This document shows, piece after piece, positions 52,475 through 61,276 of a DNA stretch of 64,000 bases (position 1 is its first letter; each line of letters begins with the position of its first letter). The stretch covers positions 62,001 through 126,000 of the forward strand of contig NZ_FNLC01000001.1 of assembly GCF_900104065.1 (NCBI RefSeq), given 5' to 3'. The notes under the pieces are model-generated. The model made no database searches, was not told where the DNA came from, and saw nothing but the letters and a program-made list of their open reading frames with translations. This stretch comes from Natronobacterium texcoconense (GTDB lineage: Archaea; Halobacteriota; Halobacteria; Halobacteriales; Natrialbaceae). The translations under genes were made by a program, and so were the position numbers.

Positions 52475-53755
52475 TCAGCGGTGGTCGTACACCCGCTTTA
52501 CCTTCCCGACCTCCGTTCGCTCGATCGTCCCGTAGTCGACTAACTCGAGGGCATCGGGCCTGAACGATAGCGTATTTGCGAGGCGTTCGCCCATCTCCTC
52601 GCGGAGCGTGTCGCTATCGCCGTCGAAATCGGCCGCGAGTTCGACGGTCAACTCGAGGCGGTCCAGGTTGTCTTCCCGGTAGAGGTCGATCCGGTAGTAA
52701 GGTGCGACGTCGTCGAACTCGAGGACGACGTCTTCGATCTGGCTGGGGTAGAGGTTGACGCCGCGGACGATCAGCAGGTCGTCGGCGCGGCCGGTGACGC
52801 TGTCCATCCGCGCCATCGTGCGGCCACAGTCACACTTCTCGTAGGTGAGCGTGGTGAGGTCGCCCGTCCGGTAGCGAAGCACGGGCAGTGCTTCCTTCGT
52901 CAGCGAGGTGAGGACGAGTTCGCCCTCTTTGCCTTCGGGGAGCACCTCGCCGGTGTGTGGGTCGACGATCTCGGGGTAGAAGTGATCCTCCCAGACGTGC
53001 ATCCCGTCCTGGGCCTCCGCGCACTCGACGGCGACGCCGGGACCGATCAGTTCCGAGAGACCGTAGTTCTCGATTCCCGTCGCATCGAGTCGTTCCTCGA
53101 TCGCCTCGCGCATCGGTTCGGTACAGGGTTCCGCGCCGTAGAGGACCGTCGAGAGCGGGAGGTCGCGGGGATCGACGCCCATCTCCTCGGCGGTTTCGGC
53201 CAGATACAGCGCGTAGGAGGGCGTACAGCCGATCGCGTCGCTCTCGAGGTCCCGTGCGAGTTCGACCTGGCGTTGCGTGTTGCCGCTGCCGGACGGGATC
53301 ACCGTTGCCCCAAGTGCTTCCGCGCCGCCGTGGAAGCCCAGACCGCCGGTGAACAGGCCGTATCCGTAGGCGTTCTGGACCGTGTCGCCGGGTTCGATCC
53401 CCGCTGCGGCCATCGAGCGGGCCATCACCTCGTCCCACAGTTCGAGGTCGCTCTCGGTGTAGGCGACGATCTTGGGCTTGCCGGTGGTGCCCGAGGAGGC
53501 GTGGATGCGCAGGATGTCGTCGTCGACAGCGAAGAGGCCGTCGGGATACTCGTCGCGGAAGTCTTCCTTGGTCGTGAACGGCAGTTTTTCGACGTCGTCG
53601 ATTCCTCCTACGTCCCCGGGAGCGATACCGGCCTCCTCGAGCAGATTACGGTAGAAGGGAACGTTCTCGTAGGCTCGCTCGACCGTCTCGCGGAGTCGTT
53701 CGGACTGTAACTCGCGTAGATCCTGGCGAGTTTCGCGCTGGATACTCTCCGACAT
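52475..53755 (-). CDS. paaK: Phenylacetate--CoA ligase
   Basis: 426 residues, the size of PaaK. Adenylation motif HASSGTTGKP near residue 85, the YGAEPCTEPMR segment and C-terminal RGVNLYPSQIEDV are present. It makes phenylacetyl-CoA from phenylacetate, ATP and CoA, the committed step before epoxidation. On the same strand and 76 bases downstream of the epoxidase genes; convergent with the penicillin acylase. Confidence 0.93.
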   Translation of the reverse strand: MSESIQRETRQDLRELQSERLRETVERAYENVPFYRNLLEEAGIAPGDVGGIDDVEKLPFTTKEDFRDEYPDGLFAVDDDILRIHASSGTTGKPKIVAYTESDLELWDEVMARSMAAAGIEPGDTVQNAYGYGLFTGGLGFHGGAEALGATVIPSGSGNTQRQVELARDLESDAIGCTPSYALYLAETAEEMGVDPRDLPLSTVLYGAEPCTEPMREAIEERLDATGIENYGLSELIGPGVAVECAEAQDGMHVWEDHFYPEIVDPHTGEVLPEGKEGELVLTSLTKEALPVLRYRTGDLTTLTYEKCDCGRTMARMDSVTGRADDLLIVRGVNLYPSQIEDVVLEFDDVAPYYRIDLYREDNLDRLELTVELAADFDGDSDTLREEMGERLANTLSFRPDALELVDYGTIERTEVGKVKRVYDHR

Positions 53756-53831
53756 ACGTCTCGTCTTCACCAATGATACCAACCACCAAAGATCTTGATT
53801 CGACTGACCCTCGAGCGAGAAACGAATGGGG

Positions 53832-54002
53832 TTACTCGAACTTCTCGAAGGGCTGGTCGCAGTCGTTGCAGTAGTGCATCGACCGACACAGCGACGGCCC
53901 TTTCGGATGCTCGCGGACGGTGTTCGTCGACTCGCAGTACGGACACGTCGCGCCGGTCTCGTCGCCGCTCGTCTCGACGCTGGGGTCGCGGCTCCGTCTC
54001 AT
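53832..54002 (-). CDS. Stand-alone PaaD-type zinc-ribbon protein
   Basis: 56 residues with CPYC-x14-C-x8-C-x2-C: TCPYCES, SLCRSMHY, CNDCDQPFEKF. In bacteria this Cys4 zinc ribbon forms the C-terminus of PaaD. Here it is a separate reading frame overlapping the PaaD gene by 4 bases (ATGA). Presumably the two associate as one functional PaaD, involved in maturation of the epoxidase. The alternate long ORF through this region is not expected to be used. Confidence 0.7.
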   Translation of the reverse strand: MRRSRDPSVETSGDETGATCPYCESTNTVREHPKGPSLCRSMHYCNDCDQPFEKFE

Positions 54003-54415
54003 ATGCTTAGCCCGAACTCCCGCAGGTCCTCCTTGCCTCGCTCGGTCACCATCTCGACCGTCCACTCGGGACTCCAGACCAGCCGCAACTCGACGTCTTC
54101 GACGCCATCGACGGCAGCGACTTCCTCCTCGACTTCCTCGGTGAGCATGTCCCGTGCGGGACAGCCCGAGTAGGTGAGCGTCATGTCGACGGTCGCCGCG
54201 CCGTCCTCGAGGGCGACGCCGTAGATCAGCCCAAGGTCGACGATGCTGATCGGCATCTCCGGATCCTCGATCCCGTAGAGGGCGTCCCACACGTCGGCTT
54301 CGAGACCGGTCGCGTCCTCGCCGGTGGCGGGGAGGTCGTCCGCGGTCTCGCCCTCGCGGTAGTCGGTGTACGCACACGGCGTCGGGTCGTCGGGATCTGG
54401 AACGTTCGCGCTCAT
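53999..54415 (-). CDS. paaD: PaaD-like DUF59 (MIP18) protein of phenylacetyl-CoA epoxidase
   Basis: 138 residues of the MIP18/DUF59 fold, with DPEMPISIVDLGLIYGV and TLTYSGCPARDM. In the phenylacetate pathway PaaD is needed for epoxidase function, probably in Fe-S maturation. The usual C-terminal zinc ribbon is missing and lies in the next gene. The first 35 residues are acidic and presumably disordered. Overlaps paaC by 4 bases. Confidence 0.86.
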   Translation of the reverse strand: MSANVPDPDDPTPCAYTDYREGETADDLPATGEDATGLEADVWDALYGIEDPEMPISIVDLGLIYGVALEDGAATVDMTLTYSGCPARDMLTEEVEEEVAAVDGVEDVELRLVWSPEWTVEMVTERGKEDLREFGLSI

Positions 54416-55311
54416 TCAGGTTTCTCCATGATCCTCGTCGGTTCGCTTCGCTCGAGTTCCCTGTACGTGTGCGTGAACTCGTCGTACAGCTCCGCCCACG
54501 CGTCGGTGTGGGTGCCGTCGCGACCCCGCTCGTCCGGCAGCAGGTCGTCGGTCACCGCGAACTCGAGGTCGTCCTCGTCGACATCGACCGGCACGGCCAG
54601 GTCCAGCGACTCGAGGTACGGAACGACGATCGATAGCCACTCTTCGCCCATCTCCTCGAGGGTGGCGTCGCGGAGCCCGAGGTCGACGATATCGTCTTCG
54701 ACGTCCGTCGCTCGCGGCTCATCGCCGCTCGCACCCGCGCCGCGTGGCGGCGCGCACGGTTCGAAAAGCGTCAACGCGTGCGGGAACAGCCGATCCAGCG
54801 ACTCCTGCAGGCGTTCGTGTCCATCCTCGCCGTCGGCGAGCCGTTCCAGCCAGTTCTGGGCGTGCTCGAGGTGGTACTCCTCTTCGCTTCGGATCTTGCC
54901 TACCCGATCCGCGATTTTGGGGTGCGTGGAGTCCTCGAGCGCCGCAAGCCGGACGTCCTCGGCGGCGTCGTAGAGGTACGACCGGAGGACGGCGTCGGCC
55001 CAGTCGCCCTCCTCGAAGGGGAGTTCGACGAGCGTACTGTGTCGGAAATCGTCGAGGTCGCGCTCGTAGACCAGGTCTCGCTCGCCGAGGCCGACGTCCT
55101 CGAGCACGTCGTACCAGAGGCGGGCGTGACCGAGTTCGTCCTGGGCGTTGTTCGCCAGCGCGAGGTCGGACTCGAGCGTCGGCGCGCGGACCTGCCACTC
55201 CGTGTAGCGTTCGGCGAGTACGAACTCGTCGTCGGCGAGTCGCTTGATCAGGGTCTCGAGGGCTCGTCGCTCGCGCTCCTCGAGGTCATTGGGATCGTCG
55301 AACGCGCCCAT
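54412..55311 (-). CDS. paaC: Phenylacetyl-CoA epoxidase structural subunit PaaC
   Basis: 299 residues of ferritin-like fold, bearing degenerate di-iron motifs AQDELGHARLWY and EEEYHLEHAQNW. PaaC pairs with PaaA as a non-catalytic scaffold. There is an insertion of about 30 residues (GAGASGDEPRATDVEDDIVDLG, acidic) relative to bacterial PaaC. Starts in the stop of paaB (TGATG overlap) and overlaps paaD. Confidence 0.92.
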   Translation of the reverse strand: MGAFDDPNDLEERERRALETLIKRLADDEFVLAERYTEWQVRAPTLESDLALANNAQDELGHARLWYDVLEDVGLGERDLVYERDLDDFRHSTLVELPFEEGDWADAVLRSYLYDAAEDVRLAALEDSTHPKIADRVGKIRSEEEYHLEHAQNWLERLADGEDGHERLQESLDRLFPHALTLFEPCAPPRGAGASGDEPRATDVEDDIVDLGLRDATLEEMGEEWLSIVVPYLESLDLAVPVDVDEDDLEFAVTDDLLPDERGRDGTHTDAWAELYDEFTHTYRELERSEPTRIMEKPE

Positions 55312-55628
55312 CAGTCGTCACCCCGCTGTTTCTCGGCGGTCGCCTGTTCGTCCTCGGATTCGATAACCTCGCGGGCGTCCTGGCCGGTCGTCCGGTAGGT
55401 CGTCGCCCAGCGGTAGCTCTTGTCGGTCGTGCCGCCGAAGGCGACGTCGTCGGCGTCGATCTCGCCGACCTCCTCTTTGGGGACGACCCAGAGGCTGTTG
55501 GTCGGTTTGCGGCGGCCGTGCTGGATGGCCGCGAACTGTTTCGCCATCTCGCGGTCCGGCGCGTGAACGTTACCGCAGTGGGTGTGGTACTCTCCGGTCT
55601 CTCCCTGTCGGAACACTTCCCAGATCAT
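55311..55628 (-). CDS. paaB: Phenylacetyl-CoA epoxidase subunit PaaB
   Basis: 105 residues, close to the family size. Begins MIWEVFRQGETGEYHTHCGN, with SLWVVPKEEV and a polar C-terminal tail. PaaB bridges PaaAC heterodimers. Start at ATG 55628 is three bases after the paaA stop; longer starts lie inside paaA. Confidence 0.92.
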   Translation of the reverse strand: MIWEVFRQGETGEYHTHCGNVHAPDREMAKQFAAIQHGRRKPTNSLWVVPKEEVGEIDADDVAFGGTTDKSYRWATTYRTTGQDAREVIESEDEQATAEKQRGDD

Positions 55629-55630
55629 GA

Positions 55631-56572
55631 TCAGTCGGCCGCCTGCGGCGCGTGGCCGCCGGCGGCTGTCGCATCGTCGTCGATCGTTTCGCGAACCCAC
55701 TCGACGGCCTCCTGTGCCGCCTTCCGGCCGTTAATCTGGCCGCGTCCGGGCTCGTACTCGTTTTTCGCGATGGCGAAGAACTCGTCCCAGTCTAAGTCGT
55801 CCTCGACGACCTCGTAGGTGCCGTCGTCGCGTTCCCGGATACGGGGCTCGTCGGGAATCTCGAGGCCGTATCTCTTCGCCTTCGGGATGTACTGGTCGAG
55901 GAAGGCGTTGCGGAGTTCGTCGTTGGACTTCTGTTTCAGGCCAACGGAGGCTGCGAAGTCGTGGTGTGTGCTCTGGTCGTCGGTCGGCCCGAAGAACTGG
56001 ATGATGCGAGGCCACCACTTCTCGAACGCTTCCTGGGTCAGCCGCTGTTCCTTCCGGGAGCCGGTCATCAGCTCCTTGAGGATGTCCTCGCCGTGTTTGA
56101 CGTGGAACCCTTCCTCGAAACAGACTTTGTCCATGGCGTGGGCGTACGGCTCCCAACTGGTCCGTCGCAGCGTCGCCTGCCGGCGCATCGCCGCGCCGTC
56201 GACGAAGAACGCGATCATCGGCGTCTCGACCCAGTCGTCCATCGGATAGTGGAAGCAGTTGAGGAACTTCCCGTCGCCGTTCGCGAGGTCGTCTAGCATC
56301 TCCTCGCGAGTCTTGACGCCGAGCGACTCTGCGGCACGGTAGAGTAACTGGCCGTGGCCGATTTCGTCTTGCACCTTCGCGGAGAACGCCAGTTTTCGGT
56401 CGATGCTCGGTGCCTGCCGGATGAACGGGCGCTCTAGGTACGCCCCCATGATCTCGCTGTTGGCGTGGAACTCGATCATCCGCGTCGCCGCTTTCCGGTA
56501 CTCCTCGGGGAGGTCGTCGGCGGGACTGAACTCCCGCGGCCCCGCTCGTTCTGTGACGGTGTCCAGATCCAT
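55631..56572 (-). CDS. paaA: Phenylacetyl-CoA epoxidase catalytic subunit PaaA
   Basis: 313 residues. The di-iron carboxylate helices are seen: SEIMGAYLE, VQDEIGHGQLLY, and FEEGFHVKHGED, with two ExxH motifs. PaaA activates O2 to form the ring-1,2-epoxide of phenylacetyl-CoA. First gene of paaA-B-C-D-Dzn-K. The electron-transfer reductase PaaE is not adjacent, so an unlinked ferredoxin or reductase must serve it. Divergent from a BAT-type regulator. Confidence 0.95.
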   Translation of the reverse strand: MDLDTVTERAGPREFSPADDLPEEYRKAATRMIEFHANSEIMGAYLERPFIRQAPSIDRKLAFSAKVQDEIGHGQLLYRAAESLGVKTREEMLDDLANGDGKFLNCFHYPMDDWVETPMIAFFVDGAAMRRQATLRRTSWEPYAHAMDKVCFEEGFHVKHGEDILKELMTGSRKEQRLTQEAFEKWWPRIIQFFGPTDDQSTHHDFAASVGLKQKSNDELRNAFLDQYIPKAKRYGLEIPDEPRIRERDDGTYEVVEDDLDWDEFFAIAKNEYEPGRGQINGRKAAQEAVEWVRETIDDDATAAGGHAPQAAD

Positions 56573-56654
56573 AGTTTCGGCCGAACGAACGCTCGTCAGC
56601 GCCTTAGCAGTTGACCGCTATATGAAGAGGTTTTATAAGTGGTACTGTGTAACA
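56573..56654. promoter_or_regulatory. Divergent promoter region paaA / HTH regulator
   Basis: 82 bases. Plus strand TTTTATAAGTGG (56628-56639) is about 25 bases before the regulator ATG, a strong TATA. Minus strand TTCATATAGCGG (about 56615-56626) lies 45-50 bases before paaA. Overlap of the two cores suggests mutual control, with the regulator acting on both. Confidence 0.55.
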
Positions 56655-57308
56655 ATGCCCATACAGTCGATGATCGACGAATGCCTCGTGGTCGAGTTCC
56701 GGGTTCGGAACGACGGTTGCCCGCTCGCGGAAGCGACGGCAGCGGTCGACGTCGAGGTCGACGCCCAGCCACCACAACACCGATCCGACGGCTACGATCT
56801 CCTGCAGTTTAGCTCGCCCAGCAGCGACCGCCTCACGACGCAACTCGATGCGGACGAACGGATCTCGTACCTCCACGTCGCGACGACCGACGGCCGGAAC
56901 CGGTACCGCTGCCTGTCGAAACACCCCTGTATCGTCCACGAACTGATCAACAACGGCCTCATCGTCGAGACCCTGCGATACCGCGACGGTGCCGCGATGA
57001 TATTCGGCGCAGTCGTCGGCCGTGACGTCCTCAAAGGCGTCATGGAAGCGGCCGGCGAAACCGTCGGCGTCCAGCTCGAGCGAATCTACCCCCTCGAGTC
57101 GGAGGCCAGGGAGGTCCCCAGCCAGCGGTGGGATCTCACGCCCGCCCAGGAGGAGTGTATCCGGACGGCCCTCGAGATGGGGTACTTCGAGATTCCGCGT
57201 GCAGTCTCGACCGAGGAGGTCGCCGCCGAACTCGGAATCAGCAAGTCCGCGTTCCTCGAGCGGCTGCGTCGGGGCGAACAGGCGCTCGTGCAACAGATCT
57301 TCAGTTGA
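56655..57308 (+). CDS. BAT-type HTH_10 transcriptional regulator
   Basis: 217 residues from ATG 56655 (an upstream frame through paaA is antisense). The N-terminal part resembles the sensor half of bacterio-opsin-activator-like proteins; the C-terminal LTPAQEECIRTALEMGYFEIPR and ISKSAFLERLRRGEQALV (about 165-213) is the HTH_10 DNA-binding domain. Divergent orientation from paaA makes it the likely phenylacetate-operon regulator. Confidence 0.88.
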   Translation: MPIQSMIDECLVVEFRVRNDGCPLAEATAAVDVEVDAQPPQHRSDGYDLLQFSSPSSDRLTTQLDADERISYLHVATTDGRNRYRCLSKHPCIVHELINNGLIVETLRYRDGAAMIFGAVVGRDVLKGVMEAAGETVGVQLERIYPLESEAREVPSQRWDLTPAQEECIRTALEMGYFEIPRAVSTEEVAAELGISKSAFLERLRRGEQALVQQIFS

Positions 57309-57348
57309 TCCAGTAGATTCTTGGCCACCGCTGTTGGCGTGATACTGT

Positions 57349-57741
57349 ATGACAGATATCGGTTCCGTCAGGGAGCACATCGAGAGCGACGCCTACTGTG
57401 AAACGCTCGGGATCGAACTCGAGGCCCTCGAACCCGGGACCGCGACCACTCGCCTCGAGATCACCGACGATCTGACGAACTTCCACGGGACGCCCCATGG
57501 CGGTGCGATCTACTCCCTTGCCGACGCTGCGTTCGCCGCCGCCTCGAACTCCCGCGGCGAGACGGCGGTCGCGCTCGAGACGAACATTTCCTATCTCGAG
57601 GCCGTCGAGGTCGGCACGGTACTGACCGCGACTGCCACGGAGAGCCACGACGCGGGCCGAACGGCCGAGTACGAGGTGGTCGTGACCGACGACGCCGACG
57701 ATCGAATCGCGACGTTCCGGGGACGGGTGTACAGGCCCTGA
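57349..57741 (+). CDS. paaI: PaaI acyl-CoA thioesterase
   Basis: 130 residues of the hotdog fold, close to bacterial PaaI: FHGTPHGGAIYSLADAAFAAASNSRG at the catalytic helix (HGG and Asp), and AVALETNISYLEAVEVGTV. PaaI removes stalled phenylacetyl-CoA ring-hydroxylated thioesters. Best match to PaaI of the three hotdog genes here, and closest to paaA. Follows the regulator gene by 40 bases. Confidence 0.87.
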   Translation: MTDIGSVREHIESDAYCETLGIELEALEPGTATTRLEITDDLTNFHGTPHGGAIYSLADAAFAAASNSRGETAVALETNISYLEAVEVGTVLTATATESHDAGRTAEYEVVVTDDADDRIATFRGRVYRP

Positions 57742-57768
57742 CGGTGCGAACGAGGCCGGACCCTCGTT

Positions 57769-58491
57769 TCAGGCGGTGATGCCGAGATACCTGTCGAGGA
57801 CCTCCTCGTTGGCTTCCAGTTCCGTCGAACTCCCCTCGTAGACGATCTCACCCTGGTTGATGACGTAGTTGCGATCCGCGAGTTCGAGACAGACGTGGAC
57901 GTTCTGTTCGACCAGCAGGACGGTGATCCCGCGCTCGTTGAGGTCGGCGACGATGTCCATCACGTCCTGGACGATGTAGGGAGCAAGTCCCTCCGTCGGT
58001 TCGTCCAGCAAGACGAGGTCGGCACCGCCGACCAGCGCGCGAGCGATCGCGAGCATCTGCTGTTCGCCACCCGACAGCGACGACCCCGCGTTGCCGGCGC
58101 GGGCTTTCAGGTTCTCGAAGGTATCGAGTGCCTCGCCGACCGACAGCGAGTCGGCGTCGGTCGCGCCGCCGTACTCGGCGATTTCTAAGTTCTCCTTGAC
58201 GGAGAGTTCCGGGAAGATCCGACGCTCTTCGGGGACGAACGCGAGGCCGCGTTCGGCCGTCTTCGTCGCGTCGAGCCTCGAGACGTCGTCGCCGCGGTAC
58301 GTGATCCGACCGGTCGTCGGCTCGAGGATGCCCATGATCGTCCGCAGCGTGGTCGTCTTCCCCGCGCCGTTGCGTCCGACCAGCGAGACGATCTCGCCGT
58401 CGTCGATCGAAAGCGACAGGTCCGAAAGCACCTGCGTCTCGCCGTAGCCGGCGTCGACGTCCTCGACTGCGAGCAACGGTTCGGCGCTCAT
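57769..58491 (-). CDS. livF: LivF-type ABC transporter ATP-binding protein
   Basis: 240 residues. Walker A GRNGAGKTTT (about 39-48), signature SSLSGGEQQMLAIARAL, Walker B LVLLDEPTEGL, then VEQNVHVCLELADR as in LivF. One of two ATPases of a branched-chain amino acid / aromatic acid type importer. Overlaps livG by 4 bases and ends the operon. Confidence 0.92.
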   Translation of the reverse strand: MSAEPLLAVEDVDAGYGETQVLSDLSLSIDDGEIVSLVGRNGAGKTTTLRTIMGILEPTTGRITYRGDDVSRLDATKTAERGLAFVPEERRIFPELSVKENLEIAEYGGATDADSLSVGEALDTFENLKARAGNAGSSLSGGEQQMLAIARALVGGADLVLLDEPTEGLAPYIVQDVMDIVADLNERGITVLLVEQNVHVCLELADRNYVINQGEIVYEGSSTELEANEEVLDRYLGITA

Positions 58492-59288
58492 TCGGTCATC
58501 CCTCCGAGATAGGCGTCCTGAACGTCCTGGTTCGCGGCGATCTCGTCGGGCGTTCCCTCCGCGAGGATCTCGCCGCGGTTCAACACGGTGATACGATCGG
58601 AGAGTTCCATCACGAGTTCGATGTCGTGTTCGACGAGCAACAGCGTCTGATCGACCAGCACCTCCTCGAGCAGGTCGATCGTCTCCTGTGTTTCCTCGGC
58701 GCTCATCCCGGCCGTCGGCTCGTCGAACAACACGAGATCGGGGTCGGTCGCCAGCACGACGCCGATCTCGAGGCGACGCTTGTCGCCGTACGCGAGTGCG
58801 TCGGCCTGCTCGTCGGCGACGTCCTCGAGGCCGACGCGGGCGAGGACCTTGTCGGTTCGGTCGTTCATCCGGTCGTAGCGATCGGTCGGCTTGAACAGCG
58901 ACTCGAGGAAGTTGTACTCGTCCCGATCGATCGACTGGGCGGCCAGCCTGACGTTCTCGCGGACGGTCAGCCCGCCGAATATATTGGATATCTGGAACGA
59001 GCGGCCGATTCCGCGGCGAACCCGCTCGGGTGGCGAGAGGGCAGTGATCTCCTCGCCGTCGAAGTAGATATTGCCCTCTGTGGCGGGTAGTGCGCCAGTG
59101 ACGAGGTTGAACAGCGTCGTCTTCCCCGCCCCGTTCGGGCCGATGATGCTCCGGAACTCGCCGCGTTCGACCTCGAGGTCGACGCGGTCGGTCGCGACGA
59201 ACTGGCCGAACTTCTTGACCAGTCCGTCGGTCCGGAGGATCGTTTCGCCTGCGGTCCGTCGGTTGGATTCTGTGGTTTGCGTGGCCAT
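58488..59288 (-). CDS. livG: LivG-type ABC transporter ATP-binding protein
   Basis: 266 residues. Walker A GPNGAGKTT, the LivG-typical RRGIGRSFQISNIFGGLTVREN insert, signature DALAYGDKRRLEIGVVLA and Walker B LVLFDEPTAGM. Works with LivF on the fused permease. Overlaps the permease gene by one base (stop/start) and livF by four. Confidence 0.92.
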   Translation of the reverse strand: MATQTTESNRRTAGETILRTDGLVKKFGQFVATDRVDLEVERGEFRSIIGPNGAGKTTLFNLVTGALPATEGNIYFDGEEITALSPPERVRRGIGRSFQISNIFGGLTVRENVRLAAQSIDRDEYNFLESLFKPTDRYDRMNDRTDKVLARVGLEDVADEQADALAYGDKRRLEIGVVLATDPDLVLFDEPTAGMSAEETQETIDLLEEVLVDQTLLLVEHDIELVMELSDRITVLNRGEILAEGTPDEIAANQDVQDAYLGGMTE

Positions 59289-61252
59289 CAGTCGTCACCT
59301 CGAACGGTCGATTCGTCGGGAGTCGGTTCGGGGCCCGGGCCGGAGCCACCCAGGTACGGCTCGAACTGGGCGGGCAGCGACACCAGCCCGCGCGGGAGGA
59401 AGATCACGAACAGGACGAAGATCGTCCCGAGCACCAGCCGCCACCGCTCGGTGAACCCGGTGAGGACCTCCTCGAGGCCGAAGAACACGCCCGAGCCGAT
59501 GATCGGTCCGTACAGCGTGCCCATGCCGCCGAGGATGACCATCACGATCACTTCCCCGGAGTGGAGCCAGTACGCGAACGACGGCGTGGCATACCCCGCG
59601 TTGAGCGTGAACAGTCCGCCGGCCAGCCCAGCCAGCGCGCCGCTTATCACGAACGCGCGGCGCTTGTAGACGGTCGTCTCGTAGCCGACGAACGTCGCTC
59701 GCTGTTCGTTCTCGCGGATGGACTTCAACACTGCGCCGAAGGGCGACTCGAGCATTCGTCGCGTGAGCAGGAACGAGGCGACGAGCGTCGCCAGCGCGAT
59801 GTAGTAGAACAGCGACTGGCCGGTCAACGCGACGGGGCCGACGAAGATAGCGATCTCCTCGAGGCTGATCCCGACCCCGGCGAGCCCGTAGTAGGCCGAG
59901 AGACCGAACAGCCCCTCGGAGCCGCCGGTGATCTCGAGTCGGTAGAGCATGTTGTAGAACAGTTCGGCGAACGCGAGCGTGATCATCGCGAAGTAGACGC
60001 CGGAGACGCGGATCGAGAGGTAGCCGACGAACCACGCGATCGCCGCCGAGATAACGATCGCGAGCGCGACGGCGACGAACGCGGACTGGCTCACGTGTAC
60101 CAGGACGAGCGCGACGGCGTAGGCTCCGAGCGCGTAAAACAGCGCGTGTCCCAGCGAGACCAGTCCCGTATACCCCATCACGAAGTCGAGGCTGAGCGCG
60201 AACAGCCCCCAGATGAGGATCTCGATCATCAGCGTGACGGCGTACGTCGAGTACAGCGTGCCCGCGCCGAGCGGGACCAGCGCCAGCAGGCCGACCATCG
60301 CGAACCCGAGTCGTTTCCGGGTCTCCGGCTCGAGGAAGCCACCGCCGGAGCCGGTCAGCAGGTCGCCACCACCCTCGTCCTCGGGCGTTTCCGTTCCGAA
60401 CAGACCGTGAGGTCGAAGCAGGAGAACAGCGATCATCAACAGGAAGATCACCGTCCCCTCGAAAAACGGCGCGTAGTGTCGCAACAGCGTCTGGATGATG
60501 CCCACGAGCAGCCCGCCGACGACGGCTCCCTTGAAGCTGCCGAGCCCACCGAGGACGACGATGACGAACGCCGGGATGATGACCGACATCCCCATCTCGG
60601 GATTGACGCTCTGGTAGCCGCCCAGGACGATCCCCGCGATTGCGGCCAGGGCCGCTCCGACGCCGAACACAAGCGAGTAGTACCGGTCGATGTCGATCCC
60701 GAGGTTCCGGACCATCTGCCGGTCCTGGGACCCGGCGCGGATGATCAGTCCGTACCTGGTGTACTCGAGCAGTGACCAGACGGCAAGCGCCATCGCCGCC
60801 CCGAAGACGATGATGAACAGGTTGTAGACGCTGGCCGTGAGGCCGAACACGCCGACCGTCCCCGACAGCATGGCGGGGACAGCGAGGTTGACGTTCCCGG
60901 GGCCCCAGACGAGGTAAATGAGGTCGTTGATGACCAGAACCAGGCCGAACGTCAGGAGAATGTGATAGAGCGGGTTTCGGCCGTACAGCGGCTGGACGGT
61001 GTATCGTTCGATGGCGACGCCGATGACGCCGACCAACAGCGGGGCGACGAACAGGGCGACGAAGAAGCCGGTGCCGCCGAAAGGGGCGACCAGCGCCAGT
61101 GCGAAGTACGCGCCGAGTGCGAACAGCTCACCGTGGGCGAAGTTGATGACGTGCATCACGCCGAAGATGACCGACAGCCCGGCGGCCAGCAGGACGTAGA
61201 CGACGCCGATCGTCAGCCCATCGACGAGTGCTTGCAGGAATCCTCCGAGCAT
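59288..61252 (-). CDS. Fused LivH-LivM permease
   Basis: 654 residues joining the two permeases normally encoded separately. Residues 1 to about 290 match LivH (GLTIGVVYVLLAAGLSVIFG, GLVINDL-type loops, GGLGSFKGAVVG), and about 310-640 match LivM (VMGYTGLVSLGHALFYALGAY, RVSGVYFAMITLAFAE, GGMGTLYGPIIG). The linker (EDEGGGDLLTGSGGG) is polar. Membrane channel of the importer; the cargo could be branched-chain or aromatic acids or amides. Confidence 0.92.
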   Translation of the reverse strand: MLGGFLQALVDGLTIGVVYVLLAAGLSVIFGVMHVINFAHGELFALGAYFALALVAPFGGTGFFVALFVAPLLVGVIGVAIERYTVQPLYGRNPLYHILLTFGLVLVINDLIYLVWGPGNVNLAVPAMLSGTVGVFGLTASVYNLFIIVFGAAMALAVWSLLEYTRYGLIIRAGSQDRQMVRNLGIDIDRYYSLVFGVGAALAAIAGIVLGGYQSVNPEMGMSVIIPAFVIVVLGGLGSFKGAVVGGLLVGIIQTLLRHYAPFFEGTVIFLLMIAVLLLRPHGLFGTETPEDEGGGDLLTGSGGGFLEPETRKRLGFAMVGLLALVPLGAGTLYSTYAVTLMIEILIWGLFALSLDFVMGYTGLVSLGHALFYALGAYAVALVLVHVSQSAFVAVALAIVISAAIAWFVGYLSIRVSGVYFAMITLAFAELFYNMLYRLEITGGSEGLFGLSAYYGLAGVGISLEEIAIFVGPVALTGQSLFYYIALATLVASFLLTRRMLESPFGAVLKSIRENEQRATFVGYETTVYKRRAFVISGALAGLAGGLFTLNAGYATPSFAYWLHSGEVIVMVILGGMGTLYGPIIGSGVFFGLEEVLTGFTERWRLVLGTIFVLFVIFLPRGLVSLPAQFEPYLGGSGPGPEPTPDESTVRGDD

Positions 61253-61276
61253 GATTATGGATACTGGCGTGCCATC

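Noticed and set aside
56403-56654. N-terminal extension of the BAT-type regulator
   Set aside because: The extra 84 residues lie antisense over paaA; a strong TATA just before ATG 56655 defines the start.
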